From positions 1 to 36,054 of the forward strand of contig JAGWVN010000029.1 in assembly GCA_018970865.1 (NCBI GenBank): a stretch of 36,054 bases of DNA, in the 5' to 3' direction. Made by a program: the position numbers and the translations under genes. Below, piece after piece: positions 20,887-28,256 of this stretch. Source of the DNA: Betaproteobacteria bacterium. Lineage in GTDB: Bacteria > Pseudomonadota > Gammaproteobacteria > Burkholderiales > Burkholderiaceae_E. The first letter of the stretch is position 1. The number at the start of each line of letters is the position of its first letter. The notes below the pieces were generated by a model that was not told the origin of the DNA, did no database searches, and saw only the letters and a list, made by a program, of their open reading frames with translations.

Positions 20887-20889
<3 letters not shown>
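20862..20889. repeat. 14-bp tandem repeat over the fdx stop codon
   Basis: GTCCGGGCGCGTCA is repeated exactly at 20862-20875 and 20876-20889, with a weaker third copy to the left (20848-20861). The last copy carries the fdx stop (TGA at 20889-20887 on the minus strand), and each copy reproduces Asp-stop codons. The remaining 120 bp to the sixA start are GC-rich with no other recognisable feature. Confidence 0.75.
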
Positions 20890-21168
<279 letters not shown>

Positions 21169-21669
21169 TCAGGCCGGGCGGGCCCGCTCGGCGATCTTGG
21201 CCTGCAGGTGGCGGAACACCACCGGCGAGACGAACTGGGCCACATCGCCGCCCAGGGTGGCGATCTCGCGCACCAGCGTGGCCGACACATGCCGATACTC
21301 GTCGGTGGGGGTCATGAAGACCGTCTCGATCTCGGGCATGAGCCGGCTGTTCATGCCGGCGAGCTGGAACTCGTAGTCGAAGTCGGTCACCCCACGCAGG
21401 CCGCGCACCACCACCCGCGCGCCCTGCGCGCGCAGCAGGTTGACCAGCAGGCCCGAGAAGCGCACCACCCGCACATTCGGGTAGATGGCCAGCGCCTCGC
21501 GGGCGATCGCCTCGCGCTCGGCCGGCTCGAACAGTGGGCTCTTGCCGCGGCTGTCGGCCACCGCCAGCACCACCTCGGAGAACAGGCTGGCGGCGCGGCG
21601 CACCAGTTCCTCGTGCCCGCGGGTGATCGGGTCGAAGGTGCCGGCATAGACGGCGACGACGGGGGTCAT
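21169..21669 (-). CDS. coaD: Phosphopantetheine adenylyltransferase
   Basis: A 166-residue hexameric enzyme that adenylates 4'-phosphopantetheine to dephospho-CoA in coenzyme A synthesis. The nucleotidyltransferase signature [20 protein letters not shown] (T/HxGH with H19) is at the N-terminus; [20 protein letters not shown] and the second ATP-binding motif [11 protein letters not shown] follow. A slight departure is Arg in place of the usual Asn in TRGH. The start codon overlaps the rsmD stop (ATGA), so the two are coupled. Confidence 0.97.
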   Translation of the reverse strand: MTPVVAVYAGTFDPITRGHEELVRRAASLFSEVVLAVADSRGKSPLFEPAEREAIAREALAIYPNVRVVRFSGLLVNLLRAQGARVVVRGLRGVTDFDYEFQLAGMNSRLMPEIETVFMTPTDEYRHVSATLVREIATLGGDVAQFVSPVVFRHLQAKIAERARPA

Positions 21670-22307
21670 GGATTCTCCTGGGACGAGGGCTGGATGGCGA
21701 GCAGATGGTAATGCACCTGCCCGGCAGCGGCCCGGCGCGCGATGCGGGCATCCGGACCGAGCCAGTCGCGCACCTGCGCCTCGTCGAGCGGGGCCTCCGA
21801 CTCGACATAGACCCAGGCGCCAGCGGGATTCAGCAGCGGCGCCAGCGCCGGCAGCACGCCGGCGAGCAGGCCCTGGCGGAAGGGCGGATCGATGAAGACC
21901 AGGTCGAGGCGCACGCCACCGGCGCGCAGCCGCTGCAGCAGGCCGAGCGCGTCGCCGGCATGCAGGCGCACCTGATCGGCCGCGCTCAGTCGATCGATCG
22001 CCTGCTGCAGCGCGCGGCGCGCGGTCGGCGCGGTCTCGGCCAGGTGCACCGCCACCGCGCCCCGCGAGGCAGCCTCGAAACCGAGCGCGCCGGTGCCGGC
22101 GAAGAGATCGGCGCAGACCAGGCCGGTGAGGTCCTGGCCGAGCCAGTTGAACAGGGTCTCGCGCACGCGGTCAGGCGTGGGTCGCAGGCCGGGGGCGTCG
22201 ACCACCGGCAGCAGGCTGCGCCGCCAGCGGCCGCCGATCAGGCGCACGCGCTGGGGCGCGCCGCGCGGGGCGCCGCGCGGCGCAGGACGGGCTGGGTCGG
22301 CAGGCAT
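21666..22307 (-). CDS. rsmD: 16S rRNA (guanine-966-N2)-methyltransferase
   Basis: A 213-residue SAM-dependent enzyme that methylates G966 of 16S rRNA during 30S assembly. The start taken is the ATG at 22307, before an Arg/Pro/Ala-rich lead ([15 protein letters not shown]) and the family opening [20 protein letters not shown], then [15 protein letters not shown]. Motif I is [19 protein letters not shown] and the catalytic motif IV is DLVFIDPPF. The much longer open frame reaching 23567 is antisense to ftsY and is not coding. No clear ribosome-binding site precedes 22307. It is divergent from ftsY with 54 bp between starts. Confidence 0.93.
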   Translation of the reverse strand: MPADPARPAPRGAPRGAPQRVRLIGGRWRRSLLPVVDAPGLRPTPDRVRETLFNWLGQDLTGLVCADLFAGTGALGFEAASRGAVAVHLAETAPTARRALQQAIDRLSAADQVRLHAGDALGLLQRLRAGGVRLDLVFIDPPFRQGLLAGVLPALAPLLNPAGAWVYVESEAPLDEAQVRDWLGPDARIARRAAAGQVHYHLLAIQPSSQENP

Positions 22308-22361
22308 GGTGGGGTCGGTCCAGGGGGCAGGGACGGCGGGGGTAGAATTGTCGCGGAAATC

Positions 22362-23438
22362 ATGTTCGGATTCCTCAGACGCAAGCCTGCGCCGGCCCCC
22401 CAGCCTGCGCCCCCTCCGGTCGACAGCCCCGCCGCGCCCGCCATGGGTTCGGACGCTGCGCCGGCTCCGGCGCCGGCACCGGCACCGGCTCCGGTCTCGG
22501 CCCCAGCCGCAGGTCCGGCTCCCGCTCCGGCCCGCACCGGCTGGCTGGCCAAGCTGCGGCAGGGCCTGTCGCGCACCAGCGGCAACCTCGCCGGCCTGTT
22601 CGGCGGCACCCGCATCGACGAGTCGCTCTTCGAGGAGCTCGAGACGGCGCTGCTTGTCAGCGATGCCGGCGTCGAAACCACGCGCTTCCTGCTCGAGGGC
22701 CTGCGTCGGCGCGTGAAGGAACAGCGCCTCACCGACGGCGCCCAGGTGCGCGAGGCACTGCGCGGGCTGCTCACCGAAATGCTGCTGCCGCTGGAGCGGC
22801 CCATGGACATCGACCGGGGCACGCCCCTGGTGATGATGATCACCGGGGTCAACGGCGCCGGGAAGACCACCTCCATCGGCAAGCTCGCCCATCACCTGCA
22901 GGGCGAGGGAAAGACCATCCTGCTGGCCGCCGGCGACACCTTCCGGGCCGCGGCGCGCGAGCAGCTCACGCAATGGGGCGAGCGCAACGGCGTGCAGGTG
23001 GTCTCGCAGCAGGGCGGCGACCCGGCCGCGGTGGCCTTCGACTCGGTGAGCGCCGGCCGCGCCCGCCAGACCGGGGTAGTCATGATCGACACCGCCGGGC
23101 GGCTGCCCACGCAGACCCACCTCATGGACGAGCTGCGCAAGATCCATCGCGTGCTCGGCAAGGCCATGGAGGGCGCGCCGCATGAAAGCCTGCTGGTGCT
23201 CGACGGCAACACCGGCCAGAACATGCTGGCCCAGGTGAAGGCCTTCGACGAGGCGGTGGGTCTCACCGGGCTGGTGGTCACCAAGCTCGACGGCACGGCC
23301 AAGGGGGGCGCGCTCGCGGCCCTCGCCCACACCCGACGGGAGCGGCCGATCCCGGTGTACTTCATCGGCGTGGGCGAAGGTCTGGATGACCTGCAGGCCT
23401 TCTCGGCCGCCGAGTTCGCCAGCGCCCTGCTCGACTGA
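22362..23438 (+). CDS. ftsY: Signal recognition particle receptor
   Basis: A 358-residue SRP GTPase that docks ribosome-SRP complexes at the membrane. The start is the ATG at 22362 (MFGFLRRK, a membrane-contacting basic N-terminus). Residues 9-57 are almost only Ala and Pro, replacing the acidic A domain of E. coli FtsY. The N domain follows (WLAKLRQGLSRTSGNLAGLF), then the G domain: G1 GVNGAGKTT (162-170), the insertion-box region AAGDTFRAAAREQL, G3 DTAGRLPT, G4 TKLDGTAKGG and the closing GVGEGLDDLQAFSAAEFA. A TAGAAT hexamer at 22343-22348 could be the -10. The stop codon lies in a 37-bp tandem duplication. Confidence 0.97.
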   Translation: MFGFLRRKPAPAPQPAPPPVDSPAAPAMGSDAAPAPAPAPAPAPVSAPAAGPAPAPARTGWLAKLRQGLSRTSGNLAGLFGGTRIDESLFEELETALLVSDAGVETTRFLLEGLRRRVKEQRLTDGAQVREALRGLLTEMLLPLERPMDIDRGTPLVMMITGVNGAGKTTSIGKLAHHLQGEGKTILLAAGDTFRAAAREQLTQWGERNGVQVVSQQGGDPAAVAFDSVSAGRARQTGVVMIDTAGRLPTQTHLMDELRKIHRVLGKAMEGAPHESLLVLDGNTGQNMLAQVKAFDEAVGLTGLVVTKLDGTAKGGALAALAHTRRERPIPVYFIGVGEGLDDLQAFSAAEFASALLD

Positions 23439-23483
23439 GCCCGCGGCCGAGTTCGCCAGCGCCCCGCTCGACTGAGCCCGCGG
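23410..23483 (+). repeat. 37-bp near-perfect tandem duplication covering the ftsY stop codon
   Basis: The segments 23410-23446 and 23447-23483 are identical except for one base (CCCTG against CCCCG). Each begins CCGAGTTCGCCAGCG and includes CTCGACTGAGCCCGCGG, so the sequence for the last FtsY residues and its TGA is present twice in a row. Only the first copy is translated as part of FtsY. Confidence 0.95.
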
Positions 23484-23560
23484 CCGGGCCGCGCCACGGC
23501 CCTGCGGGATTGAGCCGGCGCAACGCCCACGCAGGCCTGGGCGCCGATCGTCAGGAACCA

Positions 23561-23587
23561 TTGGCACTCTCGACCCATGAGTGCTAA
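23561..23587. promoter_or_regulatory. CIRCE element (HrcA operator) overlapping the rpoH promoter
   Basis: TTGGCACTC (23561-23569), 9 bp, GAGTGCTAA (23579-23587). This is the CIRCE consensus TTAGCACTC-N9-GAGTGCTAA with one changed base in the left arm and the exact spacer. CIRCE is bound by the repressor HrcA, whose activity depends on GroEL. The position 45 bp before rpoH suggests that the heat-shock sigma factor is itself under HrcA control here. Confidence 0.88.
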
Positions 23588-23590
23588 TAT
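23561..23590 (+). promoter_or_regulatory. Sigma-70 promoter of rpoH inside the CIRCE element
   Basis: TTGGCA (23561-23566, 5 of 6 to the -35 consensus) and TAATAT (23585-23590) are 18 bp apart. Both hexamers lie in or against the arms of the CIRCE palindrome, so bound HrcA would block polymerase. The predicted transcript start is near 23597, giving a leader of about 36 nt with AAAGGA before the ATG. Confidence 0.6.
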
Positions 23591-23632
23591 TTTTGTGTGC
23601 TGCAACAAAGGCACGCCCACGAAAGGAACCCC

Positions 23633-24529
23633 ATGGCCACCCTGACTCCGACCGCTCTCGTCCCCGCCGGCGCGCACAGCGTCGCGATGGCCTTGCCGCC
23701 CGTCGGGAATCTGGATGCCTACATCTCGGCGGTGAACCGCCTGCCCATGCTCTCGCCCGAGCGCGAGACCGAACTCGGCCGTCGCCTGCGCGACCATGCC
23801 GACCTGACCGCCGCCCGCGAGCTGGTGATGTCGCACCTGCGGCTGGTGGTCTCGGTGTCGCGCCAGTACCTCGGCTACGGCCTGCCTCACGCCGACCTGA
23901 TCCAGGAAGGCAACATCGGCCTGATGAAGGCGGTCAAGCGTTTCGACCCGGAGCGCGGCGTGCGGCTGGTGTCCTTCGCGCTGCACTGGATCAAGGCCGA
24001 GATCCATGAATACATCCTGAAGAACTGGCGGCTGGTGAAGGTGGCCACCACCAAGGCCCAGCGCAAGCTGTTCTTCAACCTGCGCTCGCAGCGCACCGAC
24101 GCCCACACCCTGTCGGCCGGCGAGATCGATGCCATCGCGGCCCGGCTCAATGTGAAGCCGGCCGAGGTGGCCGAGATGGAAACCCGGCTCACCGGGCAGG
24201 ACATGGCCCTGGAGCCCACCGGCGAGGGCGACGAGGACGGCTTCGCGCCGATCGCCTATCTGGCCGCCCCGCAGGCCGAGCCGAGCGAGGTGCTCGAGCG
24301 CCGCGAGCGCGACCGCCTGCACGGCGAAGGTCTGTCGCAGGCGCTCGCCGCCCTCGATCCGCGCAGCCGCCGGATCATCGAGGCTCGCTGGCTGCGCGAC
24401 GAGAGCGAGGGCGGCTCGCTCACGCTGCACGACCTGGCCGACGAGTTCGGCGTGTCGGCCGAGCGCATCCGGCAGATCGAGGTCAAGGCCATGCAGAAAA
24501 TGAAAGCCGCGCTCGCCGAGGCCGTCTGA
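23633..24529 (+). CDS. rpoH: RNA polymerase heat-shock sigma factor RpoH (sigma-32)
   Basis: A 298-residue sigma-70-family factor directing RNA polymerase to heat-shock promoters. The ATG at 23633 has AAGGA upstream; 12 extra residues from 23597 are not family-like. Region 1.2/2.1 is LDAYISAVNRLPMLSPERE; region 2.2-2.4 contains HLRLVVSVSRQYLGYGLPHA, then DLIQEGNIGLMKAVKRFDPE and SFALHWIKAEIHEYILKNWR, followed by the RpoH box (TTKAQRKLFFNLRS), which separates RpoH from RpoD. Region 4.2 is the helix-turn-helix SLTLHDLADEFGVSAERIRQ. It is slightly longer than the 284-residue E. coli protein. Location behind ftsY without ftsE/ftsX differs from the E. coli ftsYEX-rpoH order. Confidence 0.97.
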   Translation: MATLTPTALVPAGAHSVAMALPPVGNLDAYISAVNRLPMLSPERETELGRRLRDHADLTAARELVMSHLRLVVSVSRQYLGYGLPHADLIQEGNIGLMKAVKRFDPERGVRLVSFALHWIKAEIHEYILKNWRLVKVATTKAQRKLFFNLRSQRTDAHTLSAGEIDAIAARLNVKPAEVAEMETRLTGQDMALEPTGEGDEDGFAPIAYLAAPQAEPSEVLERRERDRLHGEGLSQALAALDPRSRRIIEARWLRDESEGGSLTLHDLADEFGVSAERIRQIEVKAMQKMKAALAEAV

Positions 24530-24692
24530 GGCATTGAAAGGTCGGCCTCAACGGCCCGACCGACACGCAAGCCTGCGGGCTCGGGACCCCCGGCGGCGCG
24601 ATGCGCGCCCCGGCCCCGGGTCGGCGGGCACCCGCCCGGGACGCGTGCCCGGGCCGGCTCCCTGACATCGGCATTCCCGGCTTCCCCCCTTG

Positions 24693-24730
24693 GGCCGTCC
24701 CTGGCGCACGCCTTGGACGGCCTTGTTTTT
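24693..24730 (+). terminator. Rho-independent terminator downstream of rpoH
   Basis: GGCCGTCC (24693-24700) and GGACGGCC (24715-24722) form an 8-bp stem with an inner GGCG/CGCC stem, followed by TTGTTTTT (24723-24730). It lies 163 bp after the rpoH stop. The space between (24530-24692) holds GC-rich palindromes, for example two CCCGGG sites around 24640-24655, and a GGTCGG/CCGACC hairpin with no U-tract at about 24540; I see no gene there. Confidence 0.85.
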
Positions 24731-24756
24731 GCCGCAACGGCGGGCCGCGCGCCGAC

Positions 24757-26385
24757 TCAGCCGAGGCGCAGCCCGTGGGTGCGGTCGCGGGCGAGCTGTG
24801 CCACCAGCCCGAGCTCCCAGTCGAGGTACTCGCGGAAGGCGGCGTCGCGGCGCGCGGTGTCGCGGTGCGCGTACGGGCTGAACCAGTGATCGTCGTCGCC
24901 GGTGAGCACGCCCTGATCGCCATGGCCGACGGGCAGGCCGGCCGCCACCCAGGCCTGGGTGCCGCCGGCGATCGCCCGCGCATCGCGCCCGGTGCGGGCC
25001 GCGAGCTCGGCCGCCACCAGGTCGGCCAGCAGGCCGTCGGCCGAGGCGATCAGGATCGTCGCGCGCGCCGGCGCCTCGGCGAGGAACTCGGTGAGACGAT
25101 CGGGCACGCAGAACCGCGCGCCCGCCACATGCCGACGCTCGTAGGGCGCGCGGCGATCGACATCGAAGGCGAGCGCCGAACCCTCGGCGAGCCAGGCGGC
25201 GGCCTGCGCGGGCGACACTGACGGCGCCTCGGGATGCCGGCGCAGCACCCGCAGGGGCTCCGGGCCGGTGGCGCGGGGCGCCCCGGCCGCAGGCCGGTGC
25301 AGCCAGACCTCGCCGATGCCGAGTTGCGCCAGCCAGGCGGCCGCGCTCAGGGCGCGCACGCCATCATGGTCAGCCAGCACGATGCGCGCGCCCCGGGTGC
25401 CGATGAATTCATCGGTGGCCTGCACGAGCTGGCCGCCGGGCGCCCAGCGCCAGCCGGCGAGATGACCGGCCTGGTACTCCTCGCGGGTGCGCACATCGAA
25501 TCGGTAGAGGGTGCGGTCGGCTGACTGCTGCCAGCGGGCGAGCGTCGCCTCATCCACCCAGCCGACGCCGGCGCGATCGGCCATCGCCTGCGCGCGGGCG
25601 CGGGCATCGGCAAGGGCCTCGGCGCCCGGCTCGGGCAGCGCCGCGCGCCGCCCACGGGCGAGTTCGCGTCCGGCGAGCAGCCAGGCCATGGTGCCGTCGC
25701 GCAGCGAGACCACCGGGTTGGGGATGCCGGCGTCGATCAGGGTCTGGGCGCCGACGATGCTGCGGGTGCGGCCGGCGCAATTGACCACCACCAGGGTGGC
25801 AGGGTCAGGGGCGAGCTCGCCAATGCGGTAGACGAGTTCGCCGCCGGGCAGGCTGTGCGCGAAGGGCAGGCTGAACTGCGCGAACTCCTCGGGGGTGCGG
25901 CTGTCGACCACCACCAGGTTCTCGCCCGCGGCCAGACGCCGGACGAGGTCGTCGGCGTCGATGGACGGGGTGTGGCGCTGATGCTCGATCAGCTCGCCGA
26001 AGGCCTTGCTCGGCACATTGGTGCCGCTGAAGAGCTCGCCGCCCCAGTCGGCCCAGGCCTTCGTGCCACCGTCGAGCGCCGACACCGCGGTCCAGCCCAG
26101 CGCCCGCAGCGTGGCGGCGGCCTCGTCAGCCCGCGACCCATCGCCATCGACCAGCACCACCCGGGTGTCACGGCGCGGCACGAGACGGTCGATCAGCAGG
26201 CCCAGGCGCCAGGCCGGCGCCGATGCCGCGAGCAGCAGATGGCCGTGGGCGTACACGCCGGTCTCGCGGACATCGAGCAGCGCGATCTCGCCGCCATCGG
26301 TGAGCCAGGTCTGGAGCTGGGCGGGGCTGAGGCGCGCGGGGGGCGCGGATGCGGACCGGGGCGCGGAAGCAGGGTTGGCAGTCAT
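24757..26385 (-). CDS. Four-domain rhodanese-like protein with a single catalytic cysteine
   Basis: A 542-residue cytoplasmic protein built from four tandem rhodanese domains, at about residues 17-120, 140-245, 275-365 and 388-490, with a C-terminal tail of 50 residues (DDDHWFSPYAHRD, then REYLDWELGLVAQL). Only domain 2 has the active-site loop, C203 in VVNCAGRTRSI. The matching loops of domain 1 (LVDGDGSRADE), domain 3 (LADHDGVRALS) and domain 4 (IASADGLLADL) have Asp or Ala/Ser in place of cysteine. Rhodaneses carry persulfide sulfur on that cysteine. The start at 26385 is chosen because the 12 residues before it are not rhodanese-like; the ribosome-binding site is weak. The CysB-like regulator begins upstream on the same strand (117 bp gap), which supports a sulfur-metabolism role. 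Confidence 0.88.
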   Translation of the reverse strand: MTANPASAPRSASAPPARLSPAQLQTWLTDGGEIALLDVRETGVYAHGHLLLAASAPAWRLGLLIDRLVPRRDTRVVLVDGDGSRADEAAATLRALGWTAVSALDGGTKAWADWGGELFSGTNVPSKAFGELIEHQRHTPSIDADDLVRRLAAGENLVVVDSRTPEEFAQFSLPFAHSLPGGELVYRIGELAPDPATLVVVNCAGRTRSIVGAQTLIDAGIPNPVVSLRDGTMAWLLAGRELARGRRAALPEPGAEALADARARAQAMADRAGVGWVDEATLARWQQSADRTLYRFDVRTREEYQAGHLAGWRWAPGGQLVQATDEFIGTRGARIVLADHDGVRALSAAAWLAQLGIGEVWLHRPAAGAPRATGPEPLRVLRRHPEAPSVSPAQAAAWLAEGSALAFDVDRRAPYERRHVAGARFCVPDRLTEFLAEAPARATILIASADGLLADLVAAELAARTGRDARAIAGGTQAWVAAGLPVGHGDQGVLTGDDDHWFSPYAHRDTARRDAAFREYLDWELGLVAQLARDRTHGLRLG

Positions 26386-26501
26386 GCCGGCCACGCTACG
26401 CCGGGCAGCGCCGGGCGGCAAGCCGGCGGGGTCCGCGGCCGGGGCGGAAAGCGCGCTGCGGCCGGGCGGCGCCGCGGCGAGCGGTCACGCGCCGCGGACG
26501 A

Positions 26502-27449
26502 TCAGCCCGCCGGGGGCGGCTCGGTCATGGCCGCCTCGACCACCGCCCGTCCCAGCGTGGGCGCGAACTGCGCGATGAAGGCATAGACATAGTCGCGCAG
26601 GTAGCTGCCGCGGCGCACCGCCAGCCGGGTGAGGTTCACCGCGAAGAGGTGTCGGGCATCGATGGCCGACAGCGCGGTGTCGCGCGCCTCGTCGTGCGCG
26701 ATCGCGGCGATGATGCCCACGCCCATGCCGAGCTCGACATAGGTCTTGATCACATCGGCATCCATGGCCGAGAGCACGATGTTCAGGGGCAGACCGGCGC
26801 GGCGGAAGGCATCGTCGATATGCCGGCGCCCGGTGAAACCGGTCTCGTAGGTGACGATCGGGAAATCCGCCAGGCGGGCCAGCGTGAGCGCCTCGCCACG
26901 GGCCTGCGCCAGCGCCAGCGGATGACCGCGCGGCACGATCACCGAGTGCGTCCAGCGGTAGCAGGGCAGCGCGGCGAGCTCGGGGAACTCGGCCAGCGCC
27001 TCGGTGGCGATGCCGATGTCGGCGTCACCGTCGATCAGCCACTGCGCGATCTGACGCGGCGAGCCCTGATGGATGTGCAGCGCCACCTCGGGATGGGCTT
27101 GGCTGAAGTCGCGCACCGCCTGGGGCAGCGCGTAACGGGCCTGCGAGTGGGTGGCGGCGATGGTCAGCGTGCCCCGGCCCTGCGCGGCGAAATCCTCGCT
27201 GGCGCGACGCAGGTTCTCGGCCTGCTGCAGCAGCGACTCGATGATCGGCAGCACCGCCTCGCCCGGGCCGGTGAGCCCGGTGAGGCGCTTGCCGGCCCGG
27301 TGGAAGAGCGCCATGCCGAGCTCATCCTCGAGCTCGCGGATCTGGCGGCTGACGCCGGGCTGGGAGGTGTGCAGGACCTGCGCGACCTGGGTGAGGTTGA
27401 AGCCGCGGCGCACGGTCTCGCGCACGGATCGCAACTGCTGGAAATTCAC
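26502..27449 (-). CDS. cysB: CysB-family LysR-type transcriptional regulator
   Basis: A 315-residue regulator. The N-terminal winged helix (MNFQQLRSVRETVRRGFNLT, then VAQVLHTSQPGVSRQIRELE) and the effector domain features (ATHSQARYALPQAV, IVTYETGFTGRRHIDDAF, MDADVIKTYVELGMGVGIIA) are those of the CysB/Cbl branch, which senses N-acetylserine or sulfate-related ligands and activates cysteine and sulfonate-sulfur genes. The likely target beside it is the four-rhodanese gene downstream. It is on the same strand as the ureide operon, 129 bp after its last gene, and is probably not its regulator. The start at 27449 has GTGAATG context without a clear Shine-Dalgarno sequence. Confidence 0.85.
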   Translation of the reverse strand: MNFQQLRSVRETVRRGFNLTQVAQVLHTSQPGVSRQIRELEDELGMALFHRAGKRLTGLTGPGEAVLPIIESLLQQAENLRRASEDFAAQGRGTLTIAATHSQARYALPQAVRDFSQAHPEVALHIHQGSPRQIAQWLIDGDADIGIATEALAEFPELAALPCYRWTHSVIVPRGHPLALAQARGEALTLARLADFPIVTYETGFTGRRHIDDAFRRAGLPLNIVLSAMDADVIKTYVELGMGVGIIAAIAHDEARDTALSAIDARHLFAVNLTRLAVRRGSYLRDYVYAFIAQFAPTLGRAVVEAAMTEPPPAG

Positions 27450-27518
27450 GGTGGGCGCCGCGGGATGACGAAGCCGCGGATTGTGCGGCGCGCCGGGCGC
27501 CCGGCCAACGACCGATTG

Positions 27519-27534
27519 GCACTATGCATGGTGC
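27519..27534. promoter_or_regulatory. Palindrome upstream of the CysB-like gene, possible autoregulatory site
   Basis: GCACTATGCATGGTGC is a 16-bp palindrome with one mismatched pair (14 of 16 bases symmetric), centred about 77 bp before the cysB ATG. It is followed on the right by the larger GCGGCCGC inverted repeat. LysR regulators commonly bind such sites near their own promoters; binding here is inferred. Confidence 0.35.
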
Positions 27535-27554
27535 GGCCGCGCATAAGCGGCCGC
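27533..27554. repeat. GCGGCCGC inverted repeat after the last gene of the ureide operon
   Basis: GCGGCCGC at 27533-27540 and 27547-27554 flank GCATAA, so RNA from the minus strand can form an 8-bp all-GC hairpin 25 nt after the stop of the cysteine hydrolase gene. It lacks a U-tract, so it may pause polymerase or protect the 3' end rather than terminate on its own. Confidence 0.5.
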
Positions 27555-27578
27555 GCGCCGGCGGCGGATGCCCTCGGC

Positions 27579-28256
27579 TCAGCCGGCCGCCTGCAGTGCC
27601 GCGAAAGGCGCCGCCCAGCCCACGATGCCACCCTGCGCGACGATCATCTCGATCGCGCTGTCGCGGAAATGCGGGAAGTAGCTCGCCGTGGCGTCCGACA
27701 CCAGCAGGCTGTCATAGCCGCGGTCATTGGCCTCGCGCATGGTGGTCTGCACGCAGACCTCGGTGGTGACGCCGGCGAAGATCAGCCGCTCCACCCCCCA
27801 GTCGGTCAGGAGCCGGCCGAGCTCGGTGCCGTAGAACGCGCCCTTGCCCGGCTTGGCCAGCACGCACTCGCCAGGAAGAGGCGAGAGCTCGGGGATGAAA
27901 TCGCTGCCCGGCTCGCCGTCGATCAGGATGCGGCCCATCGGGCCCGGGTCGCCGATGCGCTGGCTGGGCAGACCGCGCTCGCGCTTGGCCGGCGGGCAGT
28001 CCGACAGATCGGGCCGGTGGCACTCCTTGGTGTGCACGATGCGCAGGCCCTGCGCGCGCGCCCAGTCGAGCAGCGCCCGCGCGGGCGCGACCGCGGCGCG
28101 CAGATGCGAGACATCGTTGCCGAGGGACTCGCCGAAGCCGCCGGGCTCGAGAAAGTCGCGCTGCATGTCGATCATCATCAGCGCGGTGCGCGCCGGACGG
28201 AACCGGAAGGGCGAGGGACGGGCGGGCACTTCCCGCCAGGCGTTCGGATCAGGCAT
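27579..28256 (-). CDS. Isochorismatase-like cysteine hydrolase, second ureide hydrolase of the operon
   Basis: A 225-residue amidohydrolase of the isochorismatase-like fold. Catalytic triad by position: D30 (MMIDMQRDF), K135 (CVLAKPGKGAFYGTEL) and C168 ([18 protein letters not shown]). It is a clear paralogue of the biuret hydrolase three genes earlier, with the same HRPDLSD, RIGDPGPMGRIL and KPGKG blocks, but the region after the nucleophile differs (SDATASYFPHFRDSAIEM) and the N-terminal extension is shorter. Known relatives hydrolyse biuret, triuret, ureidoacrylate or N-carbamoyl compounds, so the likely substrate is another carbamoyl amide; triuret is one candidate. The start at 28256 overlaps the end of the ATPase gene by 8 bp, with a GGTGG site; it is the last gene of the operon. 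Confidence 0.8.
   Translation of the reverse strand: MPDPNAWREVPARPSPFRFRPARTALMMIDMQRDFLEPGGFGESLGNDVSHLRAAVAPARALLDWARAQGLRIVHTKECHRPDLSDCPPAKRERGLPSQRIGDPGPMGRILIDGEPGSDFIPELSPLPGECVLAKPGKGAFYGTELGRLLTDWGVERLIFAGVTTEVCVQTTMREANDRGYDSLLVSDATASYFPHFRDSAIEMIVAQGGIVGWAAPFAALQAAG

Noticed and set aside
22308-23567. A 420-codon upstream extension of the rsmD frame
   Set aside because: It is antisense to the conserved GTPase core of ftsY and contains no recognisable domain; RsmD begins near 22307.
24536-24560. GGTCGG/CCGACC hairpin directly after rpoH as its terminator
   Set aside because: It has no U-tract; the hairpin with TTGTTTTT at 24693-24730 is far stronger.
26502-27449. LysR-type gene as the specific regulator of the ureide operon
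   Set aside because: Its effector-domain motifs are those of CysB and its neighbour is a rhodanese; the operon's own control region shows sigma-54/NtrC and palindromic sites instead.
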